Source: Candidatus Xianfuyuplasma coldseepsis
GTDB lineage: Bacteria; Bacillota_I; Bacilli_A; Izemoplasmatales; Izemoplasmataceae
DNA: 64,000 bases
Assembly: GCF_014023125.1 (NCBI RefSeq)
Contig: NZ_CP048914.1
Location: 496,001 to 560,000, forward strand
Reading direction: 5' to 3'
Part shown: positions 25,989 to 35,334 of the stretch, one piece after another
How the letters are laid out: each line of letters begins with the position of its first letter
How positions within the stretch are numbered: position 1 is the first letter of the stretch
Made by a program: the position numbers and the translations under genes
The notes under the pieces: model-generated
Databases searched by the model: none
The model's input: only the letters and a program-made list of their open reading frames with translations
What the model was told of the DNA's origin: nothing

Positions 25989-28442
25989 ATGAGACGACTA
26001 TTAATAGCAGTACTTGGATTGTTATTTCTTACCGGTTGTAACGCCTTAAATGAAGGTAAGATAGTAATTCCAGAATACTGTAGTGAAGGCTTCCACTTAG
26101 TGGGAGATTTATGTGTGGAAAATGATGATACCACACCTACAGAAGCACAATTTACAAGCAGTGACGACTTAATGAGTTTAGTCGCTGATTTCAATGAACG
26201 GTATGACAGCGCATCGCCATTCATCGCGACCCGTGGAGGTTGGGTTGATATGGAATTCGATGCTACTGCAGAAGACGCACCGACTGCTACCAATGATGAA
26301 CAAGGCAGTGATGATTATTCGGAAACCAATAATCAAGTTGAAGGTGTCGATGAAATGGACAATGTATTAACCGATGGAAAATACTTGTACATTACCAATT
26401 ATAATAAGGTTCAAATTGTTCTTGCCTATACGATAGAATCGGGTATCAACAATATGGCCTTGGTGGAAGAAATCACCTTTGATGAATTACAAGGAGATCA
26501 CGATTACTTCTACTTCACCGGACTCTATGTGGATGAGGAACGTCTATTAATTGTTGGCCATTCATACGATTATGCGTGTGACGTCTACTATGATGAAAAG
26601 ATCGATGAAGAAGGTGATGTGACTACTGAAGATGATATCTATTATCAAGAATGTTGGTATTATCGCAGTACGACAACAACACATGTATTTGAATATGACA
26701 AAGCGGATTTCTCACTAGTAAACGAATACCAAATGAGCGGATATTTTGTTGGTTCTCGTAAAATTGATGATAACATGTACTTCGTTACCAATGAATACAT
26801 CCCATTCTACCTAGCTGAAACCGATGAAAACTTTGATTTGGATCAATATTTACCATCGTATAACGTCAATGGTCAAGATGTATTCTTAGACTATGAAGAT
26901 ATTCTATATATGGATGGTACCCAACCATACAACTTCACCAGTTTCTTTGGAATTAATTTAGAAACCAAAGAAGTATCTACGGAAGTCGTTCTTGGTGAAG
27001 GTGGATACAACATGTATGTCTCTACCAATAATATTTATTTCACAGGTACTTCTTGGAATTTCAATATGGATGTATTGGTAGCTGTTGAAGAAGCTGTTGA
27101 GGCAGATGATGAAGAAGCCTTGGATGAGATTGATGATAATCCTTATGAAATCAGTACTAGCATTATGAAGTTATCAATTAATGATGGAATTGTTGATTTT
27201 GTAGCAGAAACCAGTGTTCCCGGTTCTGGATTGGATCAATTTGCCTTTGATGAACACAATGGATATTTACGCCTCGTAACCACCGAATTTAACTGGTGGT
27301 GGGGATGGTGGATGGAAGATGCTACCGAAAATGAAATCAACAACCGCCTCTATGTCCTCGATGAAGACTTGAATGTTGTCAGTACCTTAGAAGGTATTGG
27401 CAAGCCTGGAGAAAGCGTTCAAAGCGTTCGCTTCGTTGGTGATTATGCCTATGTTGTTACCTTCTTACGGACCGACCCATTCTATGTCATTGACTTAAGT
27501 GATCCAGCAAACCCTGTTAAATTAAGTGAACTTATCATACCTGGATTTAGTGATTACCTACAACCCATCAATGAAGATTACATCTTAGGTATTGGATATG
27601 GTGATAACGATGGTGGAACCAATGGATTAAAAATCTCATTGTATGATGTATCCGATAAAACAGAAGCTGTTGTAGCAAGTGAACTTATCTATCCATACTC
27701 TGATAATTCATATATGTGGACAAGCACCTTATACAACCACAAAGATTTAGTTGTATCGGTCGATAAAGGAATCATCGCACTGCCATACAACCGTTATGAA
27801 TATGGTAGTACCGAAGACAATTGGTGGTATCGTTATAACACCGGTGTCCTCGTGTTAAACTTGGACATTGAAGACGGTGAAATCAGTGAACGTGGTTGGG
27901 TCGAACACAGTGAATCCAACAGTTATGATACCTATGTATATAAATCCAAATTCATCAGTGATTACCTATTTACCATCAGTTCCAAATTTGTTATGGTATC
28001 ACTCTTAGATGATCCGGAAACGATTCTCAATCAAGTTCAGATCGGTGAAAGTCGTGAGTACGATTATCCCGATGAAGAAGTCGAACCTGTTGATCCTGAA
28101 GTTGTCGATCCCGATACCGAAACGGGAACTGGTGATGCAACCGAAACAATCTACAGCGATTTCGTTCATGTATACAGTTGGGATGAAGCACTTCATATGG
28201 GGGAACATGAATACTTCGTATACGTATACAGTCCCACTTGTAGTGCATGTATAGAACTGGAAGAAATCATGCTTGAGTTTGTTCAAAGTAGTGACATTGA
28301 AGTCATCTTCTTGAACATTGGTGATGTGGACAATCTTGATGATTATCCATATGATGCATATCCATTATTGGCTCGCGTCAATCAAATGGATGTATTCGAA
28401 GAGTACTTAGGCAGCGATGAGATTTTTGGTTTTATTCAGTAA
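25989..28442 (+). CDS. Lipoprotein with beta-propeller domain and C-terminal thioredoxin-like domain
   Basis: An 817-residue secreted lipoprotein: the signal peptide RRLLIAVLGLLFLTGC ends in a lipobox Cys near residue 17. The central 600 residues match the secreted beta-propeller family (PF09826 type), opening with TNNQVEGVDEMDNVLTDGKYLYI, and contain many YxxTG and WxWW turns. An acidic linker (VEPVDPEVVDPDTETG) leads to a last domain of about 90 residues with YVYSPTCSACIELEE (Cys751 and Cys754), DIEVIFLNIGDV and a YPLLARV cis-Pro segment, which is thioredoxin-like. TAGGAGG fixes the start at 25989, nine codons inside a longer frame. A role in extracytoplasmic thiol chemistry is inference. 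Confidence 0.85.
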   Translation: MRRLLIAVLGLLFLTGCNALNEGKIVIPEYCSEGFHLVGDLCVENDDTTPTEAQFTSSDDLMSLVADFNERYDSASPFIATRGGWVDMEFDATAEDAPTATNDEQGSDDYSETNNQVEGVDEMDNVLTDGKYLYITNYNKVQIVLAYTIESGINNMALVEEITFDELQGDHDYFYFTGLYVDEERLLIVGHSYDYACDVYYDEKIDEEGDVTTEDDIYYQECWYYRSTTTTHVFEYDKADFSLVNEYQMSGYFVGSRKIDDNMYFVTNEYIPFYLAETDENFDLDQYLPSYNVNGQDVFLDYEDILYMDGTQPYNFTSFFGINLETKEVSTEVVLGEGGYNMYVSTNNIYFTGTSWNFNMDVLVAVEEAVEADDEEALDEIDDNPYEISTSIMKLSINDGIVDFVAETSVPGSGLDQFAFDEHNGYLRLVTTEFNWWWGWWMEDATENEINNRLYVLDEDLNVVSTLEGIGKPGESVQSVRFVGDYAYVVTFLRTDPFYVIDLSDPANPVKLSELIIPGFSDYLQPINEDYILGIGYGDNDGGTNGLKISLYDVSDKTEAVVASELIYPYSDNSYMWTSTLYNHKDLVVSVDKGIIALPYNRYEYGSTEDNWWYRYNTGVLVLNLDIEDGEISERGWVEHSESNSYDTYVYKSKFISDYLFTISSKFVMVSLLDDPETILNQVQIGESREYDYPDEEVEPVDPEVVDPDTETGTGDATETIYSDFVHVYSWDEALHMGEHEYFVYVYSPTCSACIELEEIMLEFVQSSDIEVIFLNIGDVDNLDDYPYDAYPLLARVNQMDVFEEYLGSDEIFGFIQ

Positions 28443-28445
28443 TTA

Positions 28446-28473
28446 CAAAAAGCCTTGCAAAAGGCTTTTTTTA
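28446..28473 (+). terminator. Terminator after beta-propeller lipoprotein
   Basis: AAAAGCCTT pairs with AAGGCTTTT around GCAA, followed by seven T. Confidence 0.88.
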
Positions 28474-28548
28474 TGGAATTGTTGTATTGCGATACACATT
28501 TCTTAAAAATATATTATAATAGAACTAGTAAACCATAAGGAGAGACTG

Positions 28549-28851
28549 ATGAGTGATAAATTAATTAAGTTCCGACATGAAAACGCAAAAGGGGTATTTC
28601 ATTACGATGTATTCGAAGGTGATTTTGTGGCTTTATCAAAAACCGATACTGGAAAAATCAAGTACATTAAAGAACATGGAGCACTCGACATAACATTTGA
28701 TATGGAAGACGATACCTATGACATTATGGCGGTGGATGTTATAGAAGATAAAGAGTACGTCCAAGCCGTATATGATCACTTCATGAAAACCAACAATGCC
28801 TGGTTTACCGATGGTATTGATGGACTGTGTGTCTTAAAATTTCACAAATGA
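28549..28851 (+). CDS. Small PNPOx-like split-barrel protein, paralogue of 9217-9522
   Basis: A 100-residue protein sharing with the 9217 gene the order K-x-RH, HYDVFEGD, a LSKTDTGKIKYIKEHG helix, LDITFD, EYVQAVY, TNNAWF and a terminal LCVLKFHK. The strand-helix-TFD pattern suggests a minimal pyridoxamine-5'-phosphate oxidase-like split barrel; cofactor unknown. It has its own TATAAT box, AAGGAGAG site and terminator, so it is a single-gene unit. The two copies are well diverged, so this is an old duplication. Confidence 0.6.
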   Translation: MSDKLIKFRHENAKGVFHYDVFEGDFVALSKTDTGKIKYIKEHGALDITFDMEDDTYDIMAVDVIEDKEYVQAVYDHFMKTNNAWFTDGIDGLCVLKFHK

Positions 28852-28881
28852 AAAAGATTGGAATAGTCCAATCTTTTTTTC
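28851..28881. terminator. Bidirectional terminator
   Basis: AAAGATTGGA and TCCAATCTTT form a 10-bp stem around ATAG with T runs on both sides; it lies between the convergent split-barrel and ABC exporter genes. Confidence 0.88.
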
Positions 28882-28882
28882 A

Positions 28883-31135
28883 TTAATCAACGCGTAATGC
28901 TTCAACAGGATCTTTCTTCGCCGCGATTCGGCTTGGAATAAATCCACCGATAAACGTAAGAATTGTCGATGCAATTACTAATAGAATAAGATGCAACACA
29001 TTTACTTGGGCTACATTAGCAAGGGATTCATCGTAGTTTACCGCAATCGAGTTGATCGGGAAGGTTAGGACAAAGGTAATCGCAATACCAAGCAATCCAG
29101 CAAAAGCACCAATAATGACACTTTCTGCATTAAAGACACGACTGATGTCTTTTTTACGTCCACCTAGAGAACGGATAATCCCAATTTCTTTGGTTCGTTC
29201 GAGAACACTGATGTAAATGATAACCCCGATCATGACACTACTAACAACAAGGGAAATCGAGGCAAACGCGGTTAGAACAACACTCACGGAAGTGATTAAT
29301 GTTCCGAGGGTTTCACCGATTGCTTCAGCAAGATCGGTTTCAAAGATTTTATCATCGACATCTTTGCCTTCGTTGTAAACGGCAATATGATTCTTAATCG
29401 CTTCTTTGTGTTCGACACTATCGGTATATATTTGAATCAAGAACGGATTGGAGGTGTTACATCCTAAGAAGGATAGTAGCATCTCTTTTTGTTCTTCGGT
29501 GACATTGGTTAAGTCAAAAATACTGGTATCGCTGTTTAATTGGGTTGTACATATGGTTGAACCAGCATTGGCCTGCAGAAGTGTTGTTTTTAACTCGTAC
29601 AAGTATTTGATACCACCATTGCTGTACTGAACCGTATCTCCAGTTGCTTCCACCAACCCAACTATCGTGACGGTAACGCCGTTATCGGCTACGGTTTCTA
29701 GTTCGCCGTAGTTGGGTAAGAAGATCCCACCTTGTTCAATATATAAATCGTCATTTAAGGCGACATATAATTCTTTTCCAAGGACATCTTCATAGTAAAG
29801 AGTTTCTGTGGAATCATATCCCAGTGCTTCAATGACTTCTTTTTCAACGACATTCCACTCATCCATTTGCAGAACAACCTCATATTGATTTTGCGGTAGA
29901 GTTCCTGCTTTAACGGTATAATACTCACCTAGTTCCTCTTCAGGAACAATAAAGGTACTAAATCCTAAGTCTTGGAGTTCAACAATCTCAGGAACCCCAT
30001 CTCGTTCTGTAATCAAGGTAGGTGTGTATCCATATTCAAAATGCATATTGGTGTATACGTCTTCATTGAGTAATGCCAGATGATTTAAGAAGTTTTCGGT
30101 AAACAAGTTGGTATGCACAGCCATATCGGGATCATATACAACAATTTCATTCTCTTCGGCTCCCTCAGGAATATAGGAGGTCGCTCCTGCTCGATCAAAG
30201 CCGATCTGCATTTCTTCACGGCCAATCAGAATTGGTAAGCCAACCAATTGATCCTGTTCGACTTCATCCAGTTGACGACTAAATCCATTGGAGATGGACA
30301 ACACCAGACCAACCCCAATAATCCCAATGCTTGACGCTAGTGCGGTAATCGTCGTACGGAATTTTTTGGTGCGGAGATTGTTAAAGGATAACTTTAGAGC
30401 CGTCCAGAAGTTCATTGCCGTTTTATTGGGTTCATACCCTTCATTTTTATCCGCTTCAACGGTTGAACCAGTGTCATGAACAATTTCTCCATCTTTTAAT
30501 TCAATCGTGCGTGATGCATATTCGTCCGCATACATGCGTGCATGAGTAACCATGATGATGAGTTTATCTTTTCCGACTTCTTTGATTAGATTGAGAATCT
30601 CATGGGCTGTCGATGAATCAAGGGCACCCGTAGGTTCATCGGCTAAAATAATATCGGGATCGTTTAACAACGCACGCGCAATCGCAACTCGTTGTTTTTC
30701 ACCACCGGATAATTTGGTTGGGGATTTGTGGATTTGATTTTCTAGACCAACTCGTTTTAGAACTTTAATCGCCCGTTCTTTTCGTTCTTTTGGTGCGACA
30801 CCGGATAATGTCATACCAAGTTCGACGTTATCTAAAACGCTTAAATGATTGATTAAGTTGTAGCTTTGAAAGACAAACCCAATCGAGTTGTTTCGATACG
30901 CATCCCAATCTTTTTCTTTAAAATCTCTCGTGGATGTTCCATTAATGATTAAATCACCGCTGGTGTATCGATCGAGCCCACCAACAATGTTTAGCGTAGT
31001 TGTTTTACCACATCCAGATGGACCTAGTATTGCAACAAATTCTCCTTTATGGAGTTCCATATTTACTTTATTTAAAGCACGAAATTGGCGATCGCCAACA
31101 GGATAGTCTTTAATAATATCTTTTAATACAAGCAT
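28883..31135 (-). CDS. MacB-like ABC transporter, fused ATPase and permease
   Basis: A 750-residue fusion. Residues 1-230 are a MacB/LolD-type ATPase with Walker A GPSGCGKTT, signature LSGGEKQRVAIARALL, Walker B IILADEPTGALD and the H-loop MVTHAR. A membrane segment at about 262-285 (ASSIGIIGVGLVLSISNGF) opens the permease, an extracytoplasmic domain of about 300 residues follows, and three membrane segments with the FtsX motif ERTKEIGIIRSLGGRKKDI end it. The family exports peptides, lipids or drugs by mechanotransmission. No partner adaptor or two-component genes adjoin it, so the substrate is unknown. Confidence 0.92.
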   Translation of the reverse strand: MLVLKDIIKDYPVGDRQFRALNKVNMELHKGEFVAILGPSGCGKTTTLNIVGGLDRYTSGDLIINGTSTRDFKEKDWDAYRNNSIGFVFQSYNLINHLSVLDNVELGMTLSGVAPKERKERAIKVLKRVGLENQIHKSPTKLSGGEKQRVAIARALLNDPDIILADEPTGALDSSTAHEILNLIKEVGKDKLIIMVTHARMYADEYASRTIELKDGEIVHDTGSTVEADKNEGYEPNKTAMNFWTALKLSFNNLRTKKFRTTITALASSIGIIGVGLVLSISNGFSRQLDEVEQDQLVGLPILIGREEMQIGFDRAGATSYIPEGAEENEIVVYDPDMAVHTNLFTENFLNHLALLNEDVYTNMHFEYGYTPTLITERDGVPEIVELQDLGFSTFIVPEEELGEYYTVKAGTLPQNQYEVVLQMDEWNVVEKEVIEALGYDSTETLYYEDVLGKELYVALNDDLYIEQGGIFLPNYGELETVADNGVTVTIVGLVEATGDTVQYSNGGIKYLYELKTTLLQANAGSTICTTQLNSDTSIFDLTNVTEEQKEMLLSFLGCNTSNPFLIQIYTDSVEHKEAIKNHIAVYNEGKDVDDKIFETDLAEAIGETLGTLITSVSVVLTAFASISLVVSSVMIGVIIYISVLERTKEIGIIRSLGGRKKDISRVFNAESVIIGAFAGLLGIAITFVLTFPINSIAVNYDESLANVAQVNVLHLILLVIASTILTFIGGFIPSRIAAKKDPVEALRVD

Positions 31136-31270
31136 TGTATCACCTCGTCAATATTATATACTACGAACTCCGTTTTTTTGAGTAGTTCGCTCGGAACATT
31201 TCCGTTTTTCATATTTTTTGATATAATACAAGAGATAGCTTTACTACAAATCATATAAATAGGTGATTCG

Positions 31271-32128
31271 ATGTCGAAAAAACGCTCATTATACGTAACC
31301 ACTCTTATCTATTCAATTGTCTTAATTGCAGGGCTGTATAGTTACTTACTGGCACGCTCCGTTACGTCGGTTCTCTATGCGACATTGATAGCGGATGTGG
31401 TGATGACGACCTTGATTTTTGTCGCCAGTATCGGGTTTAATAATTCCAGTTTGTACGATCCCTATTGGAGTGTCATTCCCGTGTTTATCGTCGTACTGTG
31501 GATGAGAGAACTCCATCACATGATGTGGATCGACTGGGTGTTATTTACCAGTGTGTTTGTTTGGGCAATACGACTTACGATGAACTGGATTACCGATTTC
31601 AAGGGATACAACCATGAAGATTTCCGATATGTGGACTTTCGTAAACAGTTCCCCAAAATTTATTGGCTTGTCAGCTATTTTGGGATTCATCTATTTCCTA
31701 CGGTGATTGTGTTTATTTCATTGTATCCATTATATTTTATTTGGACAAATACGATAAATTCTCCCATGTATGTGTATATCGGTGCACTGATTATGATTGG
31801 TGGTGCGATGATTAGTTATGTCGCGGATCATCAACGACGAATCCACAAATTGCAACATCCGAATCAATCGATTAGAACCGGGTTATGGCAATACTCGCGA
31901 CATCCAAATTACTTTGGTGAAGTGTTCTTCTGGTTTGGTATTTATATCAGTAGCGTTAGTGTCGGTGTTGCCTTATCACCGATCGTTGGATTTGTGAGCA
32001 TGGTGGCGTTGTTCAATTTTTACAGTGTCCCCAAAATGGAGGATAAGTTATTACAAAATAAAACCGATTATCAACTTGTAATCGATACGGTACCACGATT
32101 CTTTTTCCGCAAACCAAAGGCAGACTAA
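31271..32128 (+). CDS. DUF1295-family membrane enzyme (steroid 5-alpha-reductase-like fold)
   Basis: A 285-residue protein with about seven membrane segments. The C-terminal RTGLWQYSRHPNYFGEVFFWFGIYI pattern is the hallmark of DUF1295 / isoprenylcysteine methyltransferase-like and steroid reductase-like proteins, where it binds the cofactor; YEDFRYVDFRK-type residues occur at the centre. Substrate unknown, presumably a lipid. It is divergent from the ABC exporter and has its own AGGTGA site. Confidence 0.85.
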   Translation: MSKKRSLYVTTLIYSIVLIAGLYSYLLARSVTSVLYATLIADVVMTTLIFVASIGFNNSSLYDPYWSVIPVFIVVLWMRELHHMMWIDWVLFTSVFVWAIRLTMNWITDFKGYNHEDFRYVDFRKQFPKIYWLVSYFGIHLFPTVIVFISLYPLYFIWTNTINSPMYVYIGALIMIGGAMISYVADHQRRIHKLQHPNQSIRTGLWQYSRHPNYFGEVFFWFGIYISSVSVGVALSPIVGFVSMVALFNFYSVPKMEDKLLQNKTDYQLVIDTVPRFFFRKPKAD

Positions 32129-32147
32129 CGCGTCTGCCTTTTTTTTA
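32116..32147 (+). terminator. Terminator whose stem begins inside the DUF1295 gene
   Basis: AAAGGCAGAC (last codons of the gene) pairs with GTCTGCCTTT after it; the TAA stop is in the loop, and eight T follow. Confidence 0.85.
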
Positions 32148-32414
32148 AAATATTCGAATCTGGAAGTTGTTGTATTCCTTACTATAGGTGACATCTTCTT
32201 CTTGGAGTTGTTCGATGTATCCTGGAGTTCTTGTTTTGAGATTCATAATGAATTGTTTTAGAGATTGCTCATCTCCTTGGATCAAACATTCAACGGACCC
32301 ATCGGCTTTGTTTTTGACATAGCCAAACAGTCCCATTTGTTTCGCTATTCGCGATACGCTATAGCGCATCCCAACACCTTGGACACGTCCTTTTAAAATT
32401 AATCGTTTTGTCAT
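32145..32414 (-). CDS. acyP: Acylphosphatase
   Basis: An 89-residue acylphosphatase that hydrolyses carboxyl-phosphate bonds. LKGRVQGVGMRYSVSRIAKQMGLFGYVKNKADGSVE contains the phosphate loop (GRVQGVGMR) with the essential Arg and the conserved Asn of the VKN strand. A start at 32441 is possible, but its extra nine codons contain the AAGGAG site used by the ATG at 32414. Confidence 0.93.
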   Translation of the reverse strand: MTKRLILKGRVQGVGMRYSVSRIAKQMGLFGYVKNKADGSVECLIQGDEQSLKQFIMNLKTRTPGYIEQLQEEDVTYSKEYNNFQIRIF

Positions 32415-32496
32415 CCGTGTATTCACTCCTTTATCGTTCAACTTAATTATACATCATTTGGCTGTATTTTTGATATACTATAATAGAGGTGATGTT

Positions 32497-33528
32497 ATGA
32501 GAGTTGCAATATATGGTGCGGGTGCAATGGGTACCGTGCTCGGTGCCTTTATAACAAAGGCTGGTTATGAGGTTGATTTAATAAACCGTAACAAGGATCA
32601 TGTTCGCGGATTACAAGAACATGGCGCACAGATTCAAGGAACCTTATCGATGTCCCAAGACGTTACCGCCCTATTACCTGAAGAAATGACTGGTCTTTAT
32701 GATGTTATTTTGTTGATGACTAAACAACGTCATAATCAAGAGATTGTAACATTCTTACAACCGTATTTAGCACAAGATGGTGTGCTCTGCACGCTTCAAA
32801 ATGGAATTCCAGAGCCACTGATTGCGTCGATTATTGGAGACGAACGAACCATCGGTGCAACGATGAGTTGGGGAGCCACATTCATTGGGGGTGGTGTCGT
32901 TGAACTTACGACTGAACCATCTCGGGAAACCTTGACATTTAGTATTGGTTCCTACAGTGATAAAAGACCACAACATTTTGATTATGTCGTGACGTTGTTA
33001 CATACGATGGGCCATGTAACCATCGAAGACAATTTCATTGGTGCACGCTGGTCGAAATTGTTGATCAATGCTGCCTATAGTGGTCTCAGTGTTGTAACTG
33101 GAGCGACGTTTGGTGAGTTAAACAAGAATCGTACCACAAGAACAATTGCGTTAGGTGCAATGAAAGAATGCATCGATGTCGCCAAAGCGAGTAATCTCAT
33201 GATTGAACCATTGCAAGGGAAAGATGTTGTGAAGTTGATGGATTATAATAATCCGTTTAAGAAACAATTTAGCTTATTTCTCCTACCCATCGCAATGCGC
33301 AAACATAAGAACATTAAATCGAGTATGTTGCGAGATTTAGCACGTGGGTACACAACGGAAATCGATGCGATTAACGGTGTCGTTTGTGATGCAGGGGATC
33401 AAGTTGGTATTGAAACACCTATTAATGATTTAATCGTATCTATTGTCCATGAGATTGAGACGAACAAACGAGCATCATCTTGGGACAATATCAAAGATTT
33501 TGATATGATGAATATGAAAGGAGCATGA
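32497..33528 (+). CDS. Ketopantoate reductase family dehydrogenase (PanE/ApbA)
   Basis: A 343-residue NADPH-dependent dehydrogenase. The N-terminal Rossmann motif VAIYGAGAMGTVLGAFI is followed by a family LMTKQ segment and LQNGIPEP; the C-terminal helical domain has ARWSKLLINAAYSGLSVVTG with the catalytic Lys and a RGYTTEIDAINGVV stretch. It may reduce 2-dehydropantoate for CoA synthesis, but other ApbA family members act on different 2-oxo acids and no pantothenate genes are nearby. AGAGGTGATGTT fixes the start; a TATAAT box is at 32479-32484. Confidence 0.85.
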   Translation: MRVAIYGAGAMGTVLGAFITKAGYEVDLINRNKDHVRGLQEHGAQIQGTLSMSQDVTALLPEEMTGLYDVILLMTKQRHNQEIVTFLQPYLAQDGVLCTLQNGIPEPLIASIIGDERTIGATMSWGATFIGGGVVELTTEPSRETLTFSIGSYSDKRPQHFDYVVTLLHTMGHVTIEDNFIGARWSKLLINAAYSGLSVVTGATFGELNKNRTTRTIALGAMKECIDVAKASNLMIEPLQGKDVVKLMDYNNPFKKQFSLFLLPIAMRKHKNIKSSMLRDLARGYTTEIDAINGVVCDAGDQVGIETPINDLIVSIVHEIETNKRASSWDNIKDFDMMNMKGA

Positions 33529-33530
33529 TT

Positions 33531-33752
33531 ATGTTTAAAAAAGACAAATTATCCGTATTGGCATGGATTGTATTAATTATTGCCTTGTCTATTCCCGTAT
33601 TTAATATTATCTTTGCCGTATATCTATTCATTCGTCGGCGTACGAGTGAAACCGTCAAGAACTTCTTTGTGGCCTATTTAATTCTTTGGGTACTCGCATG
33701 GATTGGATTATTTGCCGGAGCATTTGAAAATATGCAAGGACTCTTCGGATAA
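33531..33752 (+). CDS. Small two-segment membrane protein, unknown function
   Basis: A 73-residue protein with two membrane segments (about 8-30 and 43-65) joined by a basic RRRTSETVKN loop, and a short acidic end. AAGGAG is best spaced for the ATG at 33531; an ATG two codons earlier overlaps the upstream stop as ATGA. It is cotranscribed with the PanE-family gene. I do not recognise the family. Confidence 0.65.
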   Translation: MFKKDKLSVLAWIVLIIALSIPVFNIIFAVYLFIRRRTSETVKNFFVAYLILWVLAWIGLFAGAFENMQGLFG

Positions 33753-33776
33753 ACACGGAATCTCCGTGTTTTTTTA
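33750..33776 (+). terminator. Terminator after the PanE/small membrane protein unit
   Basis: AAACACGGA and TCCGTGTTT form a stem with a three-base loop, followed by a run of T. Confidence 0.88.
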
Positions 33777-33840
33777 TGCTTTTGAATATGATAAAATATA
33801 CATAAAGAGACCTACTAATTTAGTACACAAGGAGAACCCA

Positions 33841-35223
33841 ATGAACGACGCCTTAGTGATTCAAAAGAAAGTATTTATCAGTGCGATTGTGATATTAGTC
33901 GTATTATTGATTGGAACTGGGATTATTACATACTTTATCCCAAGTGGTAGTTACCGGTATGAACTCATAGATGGTGTTAAAACGATTATCCCTGGTACGT
34001 TTCAATATACCGATACCGGAAATATCGCTTTTTGGCGTATTTTTACGGCACCATTTGAAGTCCTTGGCGCAGAAGGCAATGTCATCATTATAGCGATTAT
34101 TGTATTTCTCCTGATTATTGGTGGTAGTATTACCGTTTTGAACAAGGTTGGAATTATTGAGCATATTATCTATAAAATCATTGATACATTTCAAGATAAA
34201 AAATACGTTTTACTGTCTGTTATCACATTGATATTCATGTCGATTGGGGCATTCATTGGTGTCTTTGAGGAAATCGTACCATTGGTTCCGATCATGATTG
34301 TTCTGAGTAAGAAATTAGGATGGGACACAAAGATCGGACTAGGGATGAGTATTTTGGCAACGGGATTTGGATTTAGTGCGGCCGTTACCAATCCATTTAC
34401 GATTGGTGTAGCCCAGGAACTTGCAGGATTACCAATCTTCAGTGGGTTTTTGTACCGATTGGTAATATTCTTCATTGTCTATGGACTCCTTATTGGTTTT
34501 TTATTGGTTCATGCAAAACGGATTGATCAAACGGTGAACGAAGAGATTTCAACAGAACATACAGTTCCAAACAAACGAGCGTTGTTGTGGGTATTCCTAT
34601 GGTTGGGAATCATGATTATAAGTATTGTTGTTTCTCCCTTTGTTGCATTCTTACAAGACTACAATTTAGTATTAATTGCCCTCTATTTTCTAATTGCTGG
34701 TATCGGGGTTGTATTACTTGGTTTTGAGGACAAAAAAGTAGGGTTTAAAGCGTATTTAAATGGGTCATTATCCATGGCTCCAGGAGTCATCTTAATTCTA
34801 CTAGCTACTGGCGTTAAACACATTATTACTATAAGTGGTGTGATGGATACGATCCTATATAATTTGGTTGTCGTAGTGGAAAACGATCCTAAGTTTATCG
34901 TGTTATCGGGAGCATACTTATTTACGTTATTGGTGAACTTCTTTATAGGAAGTGGAAGTGCCAAGGCATTTTTGATTATTCCAATATTGAATCCACTACT
35001 GGACTTATCTGCAATTCCGAGGCAACTAGGGGTACTGGCGTTTCAACTTGGGGATGGGTTTAGCAACCTATTTTATCCGACAAATGCGGTACTATTGGTG
35101 TCGTTAGGGTTGGCTAATTTCAGTTATGTGAAATGGTTCAAATGGACCGTAATTCTTCAAGTTATTATTGTTGTCCTATCCCTACTATTTCTGTGGATTG
35201 GACTAGAGATTGGATATACCTAA
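33841..35223 (+). CDS. YfcC/DcuC-type carrier
   Basis: A 460-residue membrane carrier with about twelve segments in the C4-dicarboxylate anaerobic carrier/YfcC superfamily. Visible marks are ITYFIPSGSYRYE after the first segment, the GAFIGVFEEIVPLVPIM segment, GFGFSAAVTNPFTIGVAQELAGLP, and GSGSAKAFLIIPILNPL. YfcC-like carriers are usually annotated as amino acid or dicarboxylate transporters; substrate unknown. The start at 33841 has AAGGAG, while an ATG at 33703 lies inside the previous gene. Confidence 0.85.
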   Translation: MNDALVIQKKVFISAIVILVVLLIGTGIITYFIPSGSYRYELIDGVKTIIPGTFQYTDTGNIAFWRIFTAPFEVLGAEGNVIIIAIIVFLLIIGGSITVLNKVGIIEHIIYKIIDTFQDKKYVLLSVITLIFMSIGAFIGVFEEIVPLVPIMIVLSKKLGWDTKIGLGMSILATGFGFSAAVTNPFTIGVAQELAGLPIFSGFLYRLVIFFIVYGLLIGFLLVHAKRIDQTVNEEISTEHTVPNKRALLWVFLWLGIMIISIVVSPFVAFLQDYNLVLIALYFLIAGIGVVLLGFEDKKVGFKAYLNGSLSMAPGVILILLATGVKHIITISGVMDTILYNLVVVVENDPKFIVLSGAYLFTLLVNFFIGSGSAKAFLIIPILNPLLDLSAIPRQLGVLAFQLGDGFSNLFYPTNAVLLVSLGLANFSYVKWFKWTVILQVIIVVLSLLFLWIGLEIGYT

Positions 35224-35240
35224 TCCTATTAATCTTTTTC

Positions 35241-35275
35241 GTGATGCAGTGGTTTCGTACTGTATCACTTTTTGA
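35241..35275 (+). terminator. Terminator after YfcC-type gene
   Basis: GTGATGCAGT pairs with ACTGTATCAC (one G-U) and is followed by five T. Confidence 0.75.
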
Positions 35276-35291
35276 TAGAACGTGGATATGA

Positions 35292-35297
35292 TATAAT
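35292..35297 (+). promoter_or_regulatory. -10 box of the Mrp/Mbh-like operon
   Basis: TATAAT sits 38 bases before the mnhE start. The -35 region is ambiguous (TTGATA at 35272-35277 is only 14 bases away). Confidence 0.5.
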
Positions 35298-35334
35298 ATT
35301 CTTGATTATAATTACTATAAATTAGGAGTGGTTC

